A stretch of 30,731 nucleotides of DNA from Pseudomonadota bacterium (GCA_025355485.1 JANXZP010000020.1:1-30731); one strand, 5' to 3'. Shown: positions 8,574 through 17,696, numbered from the stretch's first letter. The notes: generated by a model from the sequence alone, not told the origin. Translations and numbers: made by a program.

Positions 8574-10571
8574 TCAGCCCAGCGCCTTCACCGCTTCAAC
8601 CACTTGTTCGACGGTAAAGCCGAAATACGGGAATAGCGCCTCCGCCGGTGCCGATGCGCCAAACGTGTCCATGCCGATCACCGCGCCGTCGAGGCCGACG
8701 TACTTGCGCCAGAAATCGCTGACGCCCGCTTCAATCGCGACGCGCGTGCGGCACCACGATGGCAGCACGCCTTCGCGCCACTCGATCGGCTGGCGGTCGA
8801 ACACGTCGGCGCACGGCATCGACACCACGCGCGCCTTGATGCCGGTCGTCACGAGTTGTTTCATCGCGTCCATCGCGAGCGCGACTTCCGAACCGGTGGC
8901 GATCAGGATCACGTCGAACTTCGCCTCAAGCGGATCGCTGAGCACGTAACCACCGCGCGCGATGTCAGCGAGTTGAGTTGTGGTGCGCTGCTGGTGTGGG
9001 AGTTTTTGTCGGGTGAACACCAGGCAGCTCGGCCCGTCGCGACGCTGGATCGCGGCTTTCCACGACACTGCCGACTCGACCGCATCGCAGGGGCGCCACA
9101 CGTCGTTGTTCGGGATGTAGCGTAGCGACGCGACATGCTCGACCGGCTGGTGGGTCGGGCCGTCTTCGCCGAGGCCGATCGAATCGTGCGTGTACACGTG
9201 GATCGAATGCGCCGGTATCAATGCCGACATGCGCACCGCGTTGCGTGCGTAGTCGGAGAACACCAGGAAGGTTGCGTCGTAGGGCAGGAATCCGCCGTGC
9301 AGCGCGAGGCCGGTGGAGATCGCGGTCATCGCGAATTCGCGCACGCCGTAGTGGATGTAGTTGCCCCCTTGCTGATCGGTGAGGATGTTGCGCGAACCTT
9401 TCCAGATCGTCAGGTTGGATTCGGCAAGATCCGCCGAGCCGCCGATCAGTTCCGGCAGGTGCGGGCCGTACGCATCGAGCGCCATCTGCGATGCCTTGCG
9501 TGTTGCGACTTCCGGGCCTTCGAGTTGCGTCTTCGCGATGTAGGCGTCGGCCGCGTCGTTGAAATCCTCCGGCAATTCGGCGTGCGAACGACGGCTGAGT
9601 CCGTCGGCGAGCTGCGGATATTGCTTGGCGTACGCGTCGAACAATTTGTTCCAGGCTTCCTCGCGCACGATGCCGGTGTTACCTGCGCGCCAACCGTCAT
9701 AAATCTCCGCCGGAATCTCGAACGGCCCATACGGCCAGTGCAGGTTCGCGCGCGCGGCAGCGACTTCATCCTTGCCCAGCGGCGAGCCATGCGCGGATTC
9801 CGTGCCTTGTTTCTTCGGCGCGCCGAAACCGATGATCGTGCGGCAGCAGATCAACGTCGGCCTCTCGCCTTCGGCCTGCGCGTCGCGGATCGCCTGCGCG
9901 ATCGCATCGGTATCGTGGCCATCGACATCGCGCAGCACGTGCCAGCCGTAAGCCTCGAAACGAGCCGGCGTGTTGTCGTTGAACCAGCCGTCGGTGTCGC
10001 CATCGATCGAGATGTGGTTGTTGTCCCAGAACGCGACGAGCTTGCCGAGCTTGAACGTTCCGGCGAGCGATGCGGCTTCGTGCGAGATGCCTTCCATCAT
10101 GCAGCCGTCGCCCATGAACACGTAGGTGTGGTGGTCGACAATGTCGAATTCGGGGCGGTTGAACTCGCGCGCGAGCAATTGCTCGGCGAGCGCGAAACCG
10201 ACCGCGTTCGCGAAGCCCTGCCCCAGCGGCCCGGTAGTGGTTTCCACTCCGGGCGTGTCCTTGCGCTCGGGATGTCCCGGTGTCATCGAATGCAGTTGGC
10301 GGAACTGCTTGAGCTGCTCGAGTGGAAGGTCGTAACCGCTCAGGTGCAGGCACGCGTACTGCAGCATCGAGCCGTGGCCGTTCGACAACATGAAACGGTC
10401 GCGGTTGAACCAGTTCGGATTCTTCGGCGCGTGCTTGAGGAAATCGTTCCACAACACTTCGGCGATATCGGCCATGCCCATCGGCATGCCGGGGTGGCCG
10501 GAATTCGCCGCCTGCACGGCATCGACGGCGAGGAAGCGGATGGCATTGGCGAGTTCGCGGCGGGTGGACAT
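8574..10571 (-). CDS. tkt: Transketolase
   Basis: This 665-residue, thiamine diphosphate-dependent enzyme moves two-carbon ketol units in the non-oxidative pentose phosphate pathway and interconverts sugars such as xylulose-5-P and ribose-5-P. Residues H26 (NSGHPG), H66 (SNGHGS) and H100 (TPGH) fall at the same numbers as in the E. coli enzyme. The TPP motif GDGCMMEG (154-161) and the following NN are intact, as is GPLGQGF. I chose the ATG at 10571 because it gives the family length and the usual [12 protein letters not shown] start; an in-frame ATG at 10610 would add 13 residues. Neither has a strong ribosome-binding site. It lies 151 nt downstream of the GST-like gene in the same direction. 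Confidence 0.96.
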   Translation of the reverse strand: MSTRRELANAIRFLAVDAVQAANSGHPGMPMGMADIAEVLWNDFLKHAPKNPNWFNRDRFMLSNGHGSMLQYACLHLSGYDLPLEQLKQFRQLHSMTPGHPERKDTPGVETTTGPLGQGFANAVGFALAEQLLAREFNRPEFDIVDHHTYVFMGDGCMMEGISHEAASLAGTFKLGKLVAFWDNNHISIDGDTDGWFNDNTPARFEAYGWHVLRDVDGHDTDAIAQAIRDAQAEGERPTLICCRTIIGFGAPKKQGTESAHGSPLGKDEVAAARANLHWPYGPFEIPAEIYDGWRAGNTGIVREEAWNKLFDAYAKQYPQLADGLSRRSHAELPEDFNDAADAYIAKTQLEGPEVATRKASQMALDAYGPHLPELIGGSADLAESNLTIWKGSRNILTDQQGGNYIHYGVREFAMTAISTGLALHGGFLPYDATFLVFSDYARNAVRMSALIPAHSIHVYTHDSIGLGEDGPTHQPVEHVASLRYIPNNDVWRPCDAVESAVSWKAAIQRRDGPSCLVFTRQKLPHQQRTTTQLADIARGGYVLSDPLEAKFDVILIATGSEVALAMDAMKQLVTTGIKARVVSMPCADVFDRQPIEWREGVLPSWCRTRVAIEAGVSDFWRKYVGLDGAVIGMDTFGASAPAEALFPYFGFTVEQVVEAVKALG

Positions 10572-10702
10572 GGCGGCGGCGTGCCTGGGGCTGCGTGGGG
10601 AAGCGCGCATTGTCCCATCCGCAGGCGCGGCTGTCGCCGTTGCACGGGCGATATCGCGGTTCTAGCGCTCCGCAGCGATCACCGACGGCGAGTTCAAAGA
10701 CA

Positions 10703-10719
10703 TGCCGGCGATGCCGGCA
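10703..10719 (-). terminator. Weak hairpin after the GST-like gene
   Basis: A 6-bp stem (10703-10708 with 10714-10719) with a 5-nt loop lies 3 nt after the GST-like stop. A short T-containing stretch follows on the minus strand. It may be a weak terminator before tkt. Confidence 0.35.
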
Positions 10720-10722
10720 ACC

Positions 10723-11406
10723 TCAGCCCATCGCTGCTTCGGCGGCCAACCGCTTGCCCCATGCGGGGTGCGCCCAAGCCCGCGCGAGATAGGCCGCCAG
10801 TCGTGGCCAGCGTTGCGCATCGACTTCGTACCCGGCCATGCGTGCATTGGCGAAAAAGCTGGGGATGCTCAGATCGGCGATCGAAAAAGTACCATCGACC
10901 AACCAGCCCGTTTCCGGAACCACCGTCTCGAGGTAATCCAGCGCCGGAGGAATGCCGTTGGCGATGTTGGCCGCCACGCGATCCTCATCCGTCGGTTGCT
11001 TCAGGAAGCGCGGCTTGACCACGCGCTCGAAAAACAACGGCGGCCCCAGCACTTCAAGCAACTTGGTATCGGCGTATTCCTCGAACCATCTCGCACGCGC
11101 ACGCAGGGCCGGATCGCGCGGATACAGCGCCGGCTCGGGATACCGATCTTCGAGGTACTGGCAGATCACCGAGGAGTCGGAAATCTCCAGCGCATCGTCC
11201 ACGTAACCCGGAATCTTGCCGAGCGGGCTGATCCGTCGAAATCCTTCTGGTGGGTTCAGCGGGGTGGCCGGATCGAGCTCGTACTCCAGCCCCTTGATTT
11301 CCAGCGTCAGCAGCACCTTGCGCACGAACGGCGACAACGTAATTCCAATGACCTTGCGCCTCGATCGATCCTCCCCCAATCCGCGTGGTTCGGCGAAAGT
11401 TATCAC
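10723..11406 (-). CDS. Glutathione S-transferase family protein
   Basis: The N-terminal thioredoxin-like domain shows GITLSPFVRKVLLTLEIKG, the cis-Pro loop GKIPGYVDD and the glutathione-binding ISDSSVICQYLED (S-S of the gamma-glutamyl site). The C-terminal helical domain contains TFSIADLSIPSFFAN, with the N-capping motif. Members conjugate glutathione or act as reductases or isomerases; the substrate is unknown. The start is problematic: the only standard in-frame start before the first strand is GTG at 11406, which adds about 18 residues atypical of the family and lacks a ribosome-binding site. A family-like start would fall at an ATT codon near 11352, behind a GGAGG- and AAGG-rich stretch. 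The gene follows the symporter gene by 48 nt. Confidence 0.85.
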   Translation of the reverse strand: MITFAEPRGLGEDRSRRKVIGITLSPFVRKVLLTLEIKGLEYELDPATPLNPPEGFRRISPLGKIPGYVDDALEISDSSVICQYLEDRYPEPALYPRDPALRARARWFEEYADTKLLEVLGPPLFFERVVKPRFLKQPTDEDRVAANIANGIPPALDYLETVVPETGWLVDGTFSIADLSIPSFFANARMAGYEVDAQRWPRLAAYLARAWAHPAWGKRLAAEAAMG

Positions 11407-11454
11407 CGGGCCATGGCATCGCGATGTGCGAATCGCGATCGCGTCGGAGCGCGG

Positions 11455-12828
11455 TCAGGACGCAGGCAATTCCGCCTCGCCGCTGCGCTCGGACACCACC
11501 ACGGCGGTCGCGAGGTCGCCGGTCACGTTCAGCGCGGTGCGGCACATGTCGAGGAAACTGTTGACGCCGATGATGATGCCGATGCCTTCCGGCCGCAGCC
11601 CGACGACGCCGCAAATCATCGCGATCACCGGCAGCGATCCGGATGGAATTCCCGCCGTGCCGATGCCGCCGAGGATGCACAAGCCGAGCACCATCACCTG
11701 TTGCAGCAGCGGCAGGTGTAATCCGAACACTTGCGCGAGGAACAACACGGTTACGCCTTCGAACAACGCGGTGCCGTGATGGTTCGCCGACGCGCCAACG
11801 GTCAGCACGAAGCGCGACACCTTGCGCGGCAGCATCAGGTTTTCTTCGGCGACGCGCAGCGTCACCGGCAAGGTCGCGGTCGACGAGGCGGTCGCGAACG
11901 CGGTGAGAATCGCTTCCTGGCTGTCGCGGAAAAAACGTCGCGGCGACATCCGCCCCATGAAGCGGACCCACAGCGGCAGCATCACGAACATGTGCAACGC
12001 GAGCGCGCCGACCACGGTGATGACGAACCAGAACAAACTCGCCAGCACATCCAGGCCCAGCTGCGCGCACAGGTTGAACATGAAACACGCGACCGCGTAC
12101 GGCGCGAGCTGGATGAACAATCCGATCAATCGCATGCTGATCTCGAACAATCCCTGTAGTGCGGTCTTGAACGCCTGCGTGGCCGCGCTCGGCGTGAGTA
12201 CGAGGCCGATGCCGATCATCAGCGCGAAGAACACCACGCCGAGCATCTGCTTGTCGTCCACCGCCGCCGCGATCACGTTGTGCGGCACGATGTTGACGAT
12301 CAGGTCGACCGCATTGAGTTGGTGGCCGCTGCTGACGATCTCGCCGGCTTTCACCGCGTTGCTCGCCATCGCCTGCTGCACGAGTTCGGGCTTCATGTGC
12401 AGTCCGGGCTGCACGAGGTTCACCATCAGCAGGCCGATCGCGACCGCCATGCCGGTGACTACTGCGGTGTACGTCAGCGTCTTCCAGCCAAGCCGACCGA
12501 GGCTTGCGATGTCGCCGAGTTCGCCCACGCCGAGTACCAGCGCCGAGAACATCAACGGGATCACCAGCATGAAAAGCAGGTTGAGGAAAATCTGTCCGAA
12601 CGGTTTCGTCACGTAAGCGATGAGGCCGTGCAGCAGCGGTGCATCCGGCGTGTAGAAATGCACGGCAAGGCCGATCGTGGCACCGAGCACGAAGCCGATC
12701 AGCACTTTCACATGCAACGGCAGGCCGCGGCCGCGCGCTTCGGGATCGGGCGCGGCAATGTGCATAGTCGATGCGGGTTTCATGCGCGCACCGCGTCGGA
12801 TCGGTAACGTCGTGTGGTCATCGGCCAT
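11455..12828 (-). CDS. Dicarboxylate/amino acid:cation symporter (SDF/DAACS family)
   Basis: This 457-residue inner-membrane protein belongs to the GltP/DctA-like family, which takes up glutamate, aspartate or C4-dicarboxylates with Na+ or H+ by an elevator mechanism. The HP1 serine-rich loop is ATASSTATLP (312-321), TM7 carries ASANHHGTALFEG (346-358), HP2 is GTAGIPSGSLP (390-400) and TM8 has FLDMCRTALNVTGD. Residues equivalent to GltPh D394, R397, N401 and D405 are kept (D427, R430, N434, D438). The usual NMDGT is NHHGT and the D390 equivalent is Asn423, so cation coupling may differ. The start at ATG 12828 keeps a cytoplasmic N-terminus; ATG 12783 (442 residues) is an alternative. It follows the EAL gene by 62 nt. 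Confidence 0.9.
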   Translation of the reverse strand: MADDHTTLPIRRGARMKPASTMHIAAPDPEARGRGLPLHVKVLIGFVLGATIGLAVHFYTPDAPLLHGLIAYVTKPFGQIFLNLLFMLVIPLMFSALVLGVGELGDIASLGRLGWKTLTYTAVVTGMAVAIGLLMVNLVQPGLHMKPELVQQAMASNAVKAGEIVSSGHQLNAVDLIVNIVPHNVIAAAVDDKQMLGVVFFALMIGIGLVLTPSAATQAFKTALQGLFEISMRLIGLFIQLAPYAVACFMFNLCAQLGLDVLASLFWFVITVVGALALHMFVMLPLWVRFMGRMSPRRFFRDSQEAILTAFATASSTATLPVTLRVAEENLMLPRKVSRFVLTVGASANHHGTALFEGVTVLFLAQVFGLHLPLLQQVMVLGLCILGGIGTAGIPSGSLPVIAMICGVVGLRPEGIGIIIGVNSFLDMCRTALNVTGDLATAVVVSERSGEAELPAS

Positions 12829-12890
12829 CCCCGTCAATTCGCGCGAGGATACACCACGATCCGCATCGGCCTGATCAGGACGGATTCGGA

Positions 12891-14036
12891 TCAACGCGCG
12901 GCGAGCGCGCTTTCCAGTGGCTCGGGCTTGCCGATCAGATAGCCCTGCGCGTAGCGGCAACCGATCGAGCGCAGAAATTCGAGCTGCTCGCGCGTTTCCA
13001 CGCCCTCCACCATCAGGTCGGCATGGATCGCCTGGCCGAGCGCGACAATCGCACGCACGATGCTCATCGCGCGCTCCGATGAAAACATTTCGCGCACGAA
13101 CTCCTGGTCGATCTTGATGGCGTCGAAATCGAGATGGTGCAGATGGGTCAGGTGCGAATAGCCGGTGCCGAAATCGTCGAGCGATACCTCGATGCGGTTG
13201 CGGTGGCAATGCTCAATCACTTGGGCGACCTGCCCGTAATCGAGCGCCTGGCTCTCGGTGATCTCGACCTTGATGCAGCCAGGCGGCAAGCCCAGCGCCT
13301 CGCGTCGTTCGACGACGCGCTGCATGAGGCCTTCGTTGGCGAGCTGGCGCGCCGAGACGTTCACCGCCACGAACGGCATTGGATCGGCGCGCAGGCGATC
13401 AAGCGCGGCGCAGGCGACGTCGAACACGTACTCGCCCACCGGCACGATCAGCGAGGTTTCCTCGGCGAGCTTGATGAATTCCTCCGGCGACACCGGGCCG
13501 CGCGTCGGATGCTCCCAGCGCACCAGCGCCTCGTAACCGGCGACACGACCCGACGCGATCTCGAGGATCGGCTGATAGCGGACTTCGAGCTTGTGTTGCG
13601 ACAGCGCATCGCGCAAATGGCTTTCGAGGCGGAACTTGCTCAGGCCCGGCTCGCTTTCCGCTGCGGGATCAGCAGCGGAGTCGGTCGGCCCGCGCCCCTG
13701 CAACAACGAAAGCATGCTGCGATACCGCTTCATCTGGCCGTCGAGCAACATCCGGATGATCGGATCACTGGCCGCTAGCCGATCCTTGATCTGGTCGCCA
13801 TCGATCACCAGCAGCACACTGTCGCTCAGCGCCAGTGCCGATGCGGTGCGCGGCGATCGGTCAACCACCGCCATCTCACCGAGCAGATCGCCGGGCCCGA
13901 GCCGCGCCAATACGAGGCGACGTCGACCTTCACCGGAATGCATCTCCATCGTACCCTCTTCGATGAGGAACGCGGAGCTTGGCTGGTCCCCCTCGCGGAA
14001 CAGGTATTCGCCTGCGGACAGCATCTTGCGTAGCAC
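12891..14036 (-). CDS. Cyclic-nucleotide-binding domain plus EAL domain protein (c-di-GMP phosphodiesterase candidate)
   Basis: The protein has 381 residues from the GTG at 14036, which sits 6 nt behind a GGAG ribosome-binding site; an upstream TTG at 14054 would give 387 (numbering below uses 387). Residues 10-115 form a Crp-type cNMP-binding domain with LFREGD and the phosphate cassette GDLLGEMAVVDRSPRTASA. Residues about 145-380 form an EAL domain with an apparently complete active site: EALVRW (175-180), N232, E264 (EITES), DDFGTGYS (293-300), K314 and E350 (EGVET). It should hydrolyse c-di-GMP to pGpG, possibly gated by cAMP or cGMP. There is no membrane segment. It lies directly behind the pilQ terminator, so read-through could couple it to pilus expression. 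Confidence 0.92.
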   Translation of the reverse strand: MLRKMLSAGEYLFREGDQPSSAFLIEEGTMEMHSGEGRRRLVLARLGPGDLLGEMAVVDRSPRTASALALSDSVLLVIDGDQIKDRLAASDPIIRMLLDGQMKRYRSMLSLLQGRGPTDSAADPAAESEPGLSKFRLESHLRDALSQHKLEVRYQPILEIASGRVAGYEALVRWEHPTRGPVSPEEFIKLAEETSLIVPVGEYVFDVACAALDRLRADPMPFVAVNVSARQLANEGLMQRVVERREALGLPPGCIKVEITESQALDYGQVAQVIEHCHRNRIEVSLDDFGTGYSHLTHLHHLDFDAIKIDQEFVREMFSSERAMSIVRAIVALGQAIHADLMVEGVETREQLEFLRSIGCRYAQGYLIGKPEPLESALAAR

Positions 14037-14070
14037 GGCTATCTCCGTATGCAACGGCCAGAAAAGCGAA

Positions 14071-14089
14071 AGGGCCGCACAGCGGCCCT
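14071..14089 (-). terminator. Intrinsic terminator of the pil operon
   Basis: An 8-bp GC stem (14071-14078 with 14082-14089) with a 3-nt loop lies 34 nt after the pilQ stop. On the minus strand it is followed by CTTTCGCTTTTCT. This is a good intrinsic terminator and precedes the EAL gene. Confidence 0.8.
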
Positions 14090-14123
14090 CTCACGACAAC
14101 GTCGGCACGAACGCCGTGCAACG

Positions 14124-16460
14124 TCAGTTGGCGCGTTGCTTGACCTGCAGGATCTTCGGGGTAACGAAGATCAGCAGCTCCGCCTTCTGGTTGCTCTTGT
14201 TCTTGCTGCGGAACAGGTTGCCCAAGCCCGGCAGGTCGCCAAGGAACGGCACCTTGTTCAGGTCTTCCTGGCTCTTGAACTCGTACACGCCGCCGATCAC
14301 GACGGTCTGGCCGGAATCGACCAGCACGGCGGTCGTGATGTTGCGCTTGGTGATCTGCGGAACCGATCCGATGCTGGTGTCGATGAAGCGCGCAATCTCG
14401 TCCTTCTTCACCGCCAGCGCCATGTAGACCCGGTTGTCGCTGGTGATCGTCGGGGTGACCTTCAGTTCAAGCAGCACTTCCTTGAACTGGACGTTTGGAG
14501 TCGGCACACCACCAGCGGCAGCAGGTGTCTGGGTGACGTAACCCACTTCATCGCCCTGCTGGATCACTGCTTCCTTCTGGTTGCTGGTGATCACACGCGG
14601 ATTGGATACCACTTCGCCACGGCCCTCGGCCTGCATCGCGGTCAGCTCCAGATCGAGCATGTGGCCGCCATTGAGGATAGTGAAGGCAAGGCCGCCGGAA
14701 GCATTGGCGACGGGGAGGTTGACGTTCAAGCCACGGGTGATGGTCGGAATCGTGAAGGTTGGGACTTTCGCTATGGGTCTCGGAATCGAATTGGGATCCG
14801 TCCCTGCCGGCAACGCAGCGATAGCTGCGTTGTAAGCGGCCAATGCCGCCGCATTGGCAAGGTTCGTACTGACTATTGAGTTGTTGGTAGCGACGTTGGC
14901 TGAAGTCACCGAATTACTGGTGGTCAGCGTGCTCTCGAGATTTCCGCCATACGTCGTCAGGGCGGAACCGCCCTGATTGAACCCACTCAATCCAAGGCGT
15001 GCGCCGAGGTCGCGCGCGAAGTTTTCGGTCGCGATCACGATCCTGGCCTCGATCAGCACCTGATCGACCGGTCGATCCAGCAGCGCGATCAACTGCTTGA
15101 TCTCGGCAACCTTCTTCGGGATGTCGATGACCAGCAGGGTATTGCTGCGACGGTCGAAACTCACGCTGCCGCGCGGAGACAGGAAGCCTCGTTGTGAACC
15201 GCCTGCCCCGGCGCCGCCTGAAGCAGACTTGGCATCGTCGGTGAGAAGCTTGGCCATGTCTTCTGCGCTGCCGTAGTTGATCGGGATATATTCGGTCACG
15301 GTTTCGACACGCTGCTCGATCGCGATGCGGGCGTCCTGCGTGGCCTGCTCGTAGTCCGCCAGCTCTTTCTGCGGCGCCACCCAGACCACGCCGCCATCCT
15401 GGCGTTTGTCCAGCGACTTGGCGCGCAGCACGATATCCAGCACCTGATCCCAGGGCACGCTGATCAGGCGCAGGGTGACGTTGCCACCCACCGTGTCGGA
15501 GGCGACGATATTCAGATTGGATTCCTCGGCGATCAGCTGGAGTACGGTGCGCACCGGGACGTCCTGGAAATTGAACGTGGCAGGCTTGCCCTTGTAAACC
15601 ACTTTGCCGATGCCACCCATGCGAGCGTCGCCGCCATTCGCGCTGTCGGCGCTGGCTTTTTTCGGGTTGATCTCGACCACGTACTCGTTGCCGGACTGGT
15701 AGGCCATCGATTCGAAGGCGCCCGTGGTGTTGATGATCAGACGGCTACCACCAGACTGGGGGTGAGAATCCAGCGACTGCACCGGTGTCGCGAAATCGCT
15801 GACATCCATATGTTTGGAAAGGTTTGCCGGCATCATCGCATTGCCGACATCGACCATTACCCGGGTACCCTCGGTGTGCATGTCCGCAGCGGCGCCTTCG
15901 CCGCTGAAACGGATCACCACCCGGCCGGCACCGTTGGCACCGCGACGGAAGTCGATATTGGAGACACTCAGCGCGCCCGCAACCCGGCGCGAAGGATCCA
16001 TCGTGTTGGCCATCACTGGAGTCTTGGCCATCTGCGAGGCCACGCCCGAACCTGCCACCGACAGCACCAGACGGTTGCCCTCGATACGCGATTCGTAAGC
16101 CGCAGGCCGGAACAGGTCGACCACCACGCGCGTACGCCCGTTGGCCTCGACGGCGGAGACTGCACTGGCAGCGCCATTGCCGACGCTCACCCTGCGCTCG
16201 GCCATGCCGTTGCGGGTATCGGGCAGGTCGATGGCGATCCGCGGCGGATTATCGGTCGTGAAGACCTGCGCATCGGCGATCGGATCGGCGAATTGCAGGG
16301 TGATATCCACCCCGCCCTTCGCGCCCGGCGCATGGCTGACCTGCTGCAGGACATTCGACGCGAACGCGGGAAGTGCGCTGCTGAGTAGCCAGACACACAT
16401 GCCCAGCGCCGCGCCGCGCGACCGTCCCATCCGGCGAATGACATTGTTTGCGCTCATCAT
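14124..16460 (-). CDS. pilQ: Type IV pilus secretin PilQ
   Basis: This outer-membrane secretin of 778 residues forms the channel through which the pilus passes. A signal peptide ends near SALPAFAS (residue 35). Two AMIN peptidoglycan-binding domains cover about 36-135 and 165-265. An STN/N0 domain is at 290-365, with FNFQDVPVRTVLQLIAEESNLNIV. A secretin N1-type domain follows to about 465. The secretin core contains VLIEARIVIA, VVSNPRVITSNQ and VPFLGDLPGLGNLFR. An unusual Ser/Asn/Ala-rich segment at about 498-570 interrupts the core. Two ATG codons stand in tandem; GGGGAG lies 4 nt before the first and 7 nt before the second (16457), so the second may be used. It starts 12 nt after pilP and ends the operon. 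Confidence 0.97.
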   Translation of the reverse strand: MMSANNVIRRMGRSRGAALGMCVWLLSSALPAFASNVLQQVSHAPGAKGGVDITLQFADPIADAQVFTTDNPPRIAIDLPDTRNGMAERRVSVGNGAASAVSAVEANGRTRVVVDLFRPAAYESRIEGNRLVLSVAGSGVASQMAKTPVMANTMDPSRRVAGALSVSNIDFRRGANGAGRVVIRFSGEGAAADMHTEGTRVMVDVGNAMMPANLSKHMDVSDFATPVQSLDSHPQSGGSRLIINTTGAFESMAYQSGNEYVVEINPKKASADSANGGDARMGGIGKVVYKGKPATFNFQDVPVRTVLQLIAEESNLNIVASDTVGGNVTLRLISVPWDQVLDIVLRAKSLDKRQDGGVVWVAPQKELADYEQATQDARIAIEQRVETVTEYIPINYGSAEDMAKLLTDDAKSASGGAGAGGSQRGFLSPRGSVSFDRRSNTLLVIDIPKKVAEIKQLIALLDRPVDQVLIEARIVIATENFARDLGARLGLSGFNQGGSALTTYGGNLESTLTTSNSVTSANVATNNSIVSTNLANAAALAAYNAAIAALPAGTDPNSIPRPIAKVPTFTIPTITRGLNVNLPVANASGGLAFTILNGGHMLDLELTAMQAEGRGEVVSNPRVITSNQKEAVIQQGDEVGYVTQTPAAAGGVPTPNVQFKEVLLELKVTPTITSDNRVYMALAVKKDEIARFIDTSIGSVPQITKRNITTAVLVDSGQTVVIGGVYEFKSQEDLNKVPFLGDLPGLGNLFRSKNKSNQKAELLIFVTPKILQVKQRAN

Positions 16461-16472
16461 GCTACTCCCCGA

Positions 16473-17000
16473 TCATTGGTTTGCTAGTGCGATGGTTGCC
16501 GGCCGTTCGATCCAGCCGCCTGCCCCGTCGGGCACCAGCTCGATGATGACGATCTTGTCCGGATGCACGGCCGTGACCCGGCCATCGCTTTGCCCCACGT
16601 ACGTTCCCGGTGTTACCCGATGCAGCACCTTGTCTGGCGACATCACCAGCCCCACGATAGCGCTTGCACTGTTGGTGTTAAGCGTGCCGAGCATGCTGAG
16701 GCTGTCCAACGGATAGGCTTCCAACGGTTGCTTGCGGCGATCAGGATCCGGACGCGGGCCGGACGAATTGCGGCTCGTATCCACCGGCGGCGCGAACGGA
16801 TCGCGCAGTCCCTGATCGTTGTAGATGAATGTTTCGAACTGCTGCAGCACCGGAACCGGTGGTAGCGGTGGGCCTGGTTTCTGATTCTCTGTCTGCACCC
16901 ATTGCTCCAGGTCGGAGGTGCCGGGACCGCAGCCGGCAAGCGACGCAACGATCACGACGAGGAACGCGCAGCGTGAAGCGAATCGTTGTTGCAGTGTCAT
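16473..17000 (-). CDS. pilP: Type IV pilus assembly lipoprotein PilP
   Basis: This 175-residue inner-membrane lipoprotein links PilNO to the PilQ secretin. The N-terminal signal sequence ends in the lipobox SLAGC, so the mature protein begins with an acylated Cys. A Pro-rich linker (KPGPPLPPVPVLQ) precedes RDPFAPP, a typical PilP motif, and a C-terminal beta-domain with YPLDSLSMLGTL, GTYVGQSDGRVTAVHPDKI and WIERPATI. I chose the ATG at 17000, one nucleotide after the TGA of pilO, because it gives a proper lipoprotein signal and the family length. An upstream in-frame ATG at 17093 would bury the signal. Confidence 0.96.
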   Translation of the reverse strand: MTLQQRFASRCAFLVVIVASLAGCGPGTSDLEQWVQTENQKPGPPLPPVPVLQQFETFIYNDQGLRDPFAPPVDTSRNSSGPRPDPDRRKQPLEAYPLDSLSMLGTLNTNSASAIVGLVMSPDKVLHRVTPGTYVGQSDGRVTAVHPDKIVIIELVPDGAGGWIERPATIALANQ

Positions 17001-17001
17001 G

Positions 17002-17696
17002 TCAGTGCCCCCCCGCCGGCGAAGCTGCCGGTGCAGGAGCGCCGCTCTTCGCAGCGGTCGTTGCAGGCTGCTGCGCGGCTTGTTCGGCTTCATCCAGGTA
17101 ACGATAAGTCTTCACTGTGCCCTCAAGGGTCAGACTGCTGTCCACCCCGATCTTGTTGCCGATGTTGGTCGGTTTCAGCGAGATGTTGTGCATGGTCAGG
17201 ATCACCACGCGCGGCAACGAGGCCACCCCGCTCATGAACGAGCCGAACTGGTGGTAGGTGCCGACCATGCGCAAGTTGATCGGCTTCTCGGCGTAGAACT
17301 CCTTGGGCGTTTCCGGGCCGGGCTGGAACAGTTCGTTGACGATGCCGCTGGCCAGCCGGTCTGCGAGACATCCACAATCAGATCGGGCATCTCGGTCTTG
17401 CCCGGCAGTTGCCGCATCATCTGCTCGAGAATTTCTTTCATCTGGGCGAGCTGGATTTTCAGCGGCTCAAGATTCGCGGCGCGGCCATGCTTCTCCGAAT
17501 AGGTCGCCTTCAGCGAGACCTCGGTTTGCTGCAAGCCAGCCAGGACTTCACGCTTGTCGCCAATCATGAAGTAATAGATCACGACGAGGATGACCACCGC
17601 GATCAGTGCGCACGCGGCGAATTTCAATCCGCCCGGCCATGCGCCGGCGTTGTTGAAATCCAGATTGCGAAGATCGATTTTCTTCTTGGCGCTCAC
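17002..17696 (-). pseudogene. pilO: Type IV pilus inner-membrane protein PilO, interrupted by an apparent 1-nt deletion
   Basis: PilO pairs with PilN through coiled coil and ferredoxin-like domains in the periplasm. The GTG start at 17696 overlaps the pilN stop (GTGA). The first frame gives a cytoplasmic tail, a membrane helix (KFAACALIAVVILVVIYYF), a coiled coil and LIVDVSQTG. It then drifts into a nonsense frame and stops at 17232. The expected continuation, LASGIVNELFQPGPETPKEF, is in another frame and runs into RMVGTYHQFGSFMSG...LTMHNISL, ending at 17002. The switch lies at about 17352-17358 on the plus strand, where one extra base would restore a protein of about 231 residues, the normal length. 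Either this is a sequencing error in a GC-rich stretch or a real mutation that would break pilus assembly. All other features look intact. Confidence 0.92.

Noticed and set aside
9135..11018. Long plus-strand open frame opposite transketolase
   Set aside because: It is a shadow of tkt and the GST-like gene; no recognisable motifs, and tkt has complete active-site residues.
11054..12088. Minus-strand open frame spanning the GST and symporter genes
   Set aside because: It overlaps both real genes in another frame and encodes no recognisable protein.
17340..17375. Programmed ribosomal frameshift in pilO
   Set aside because: No slippery heptamer, stimulatory hairpin or strong internal ribosome-binding site is evident at the switch, and PilO is not known to use frameshifting. 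A deletion or sequence error is simpler.
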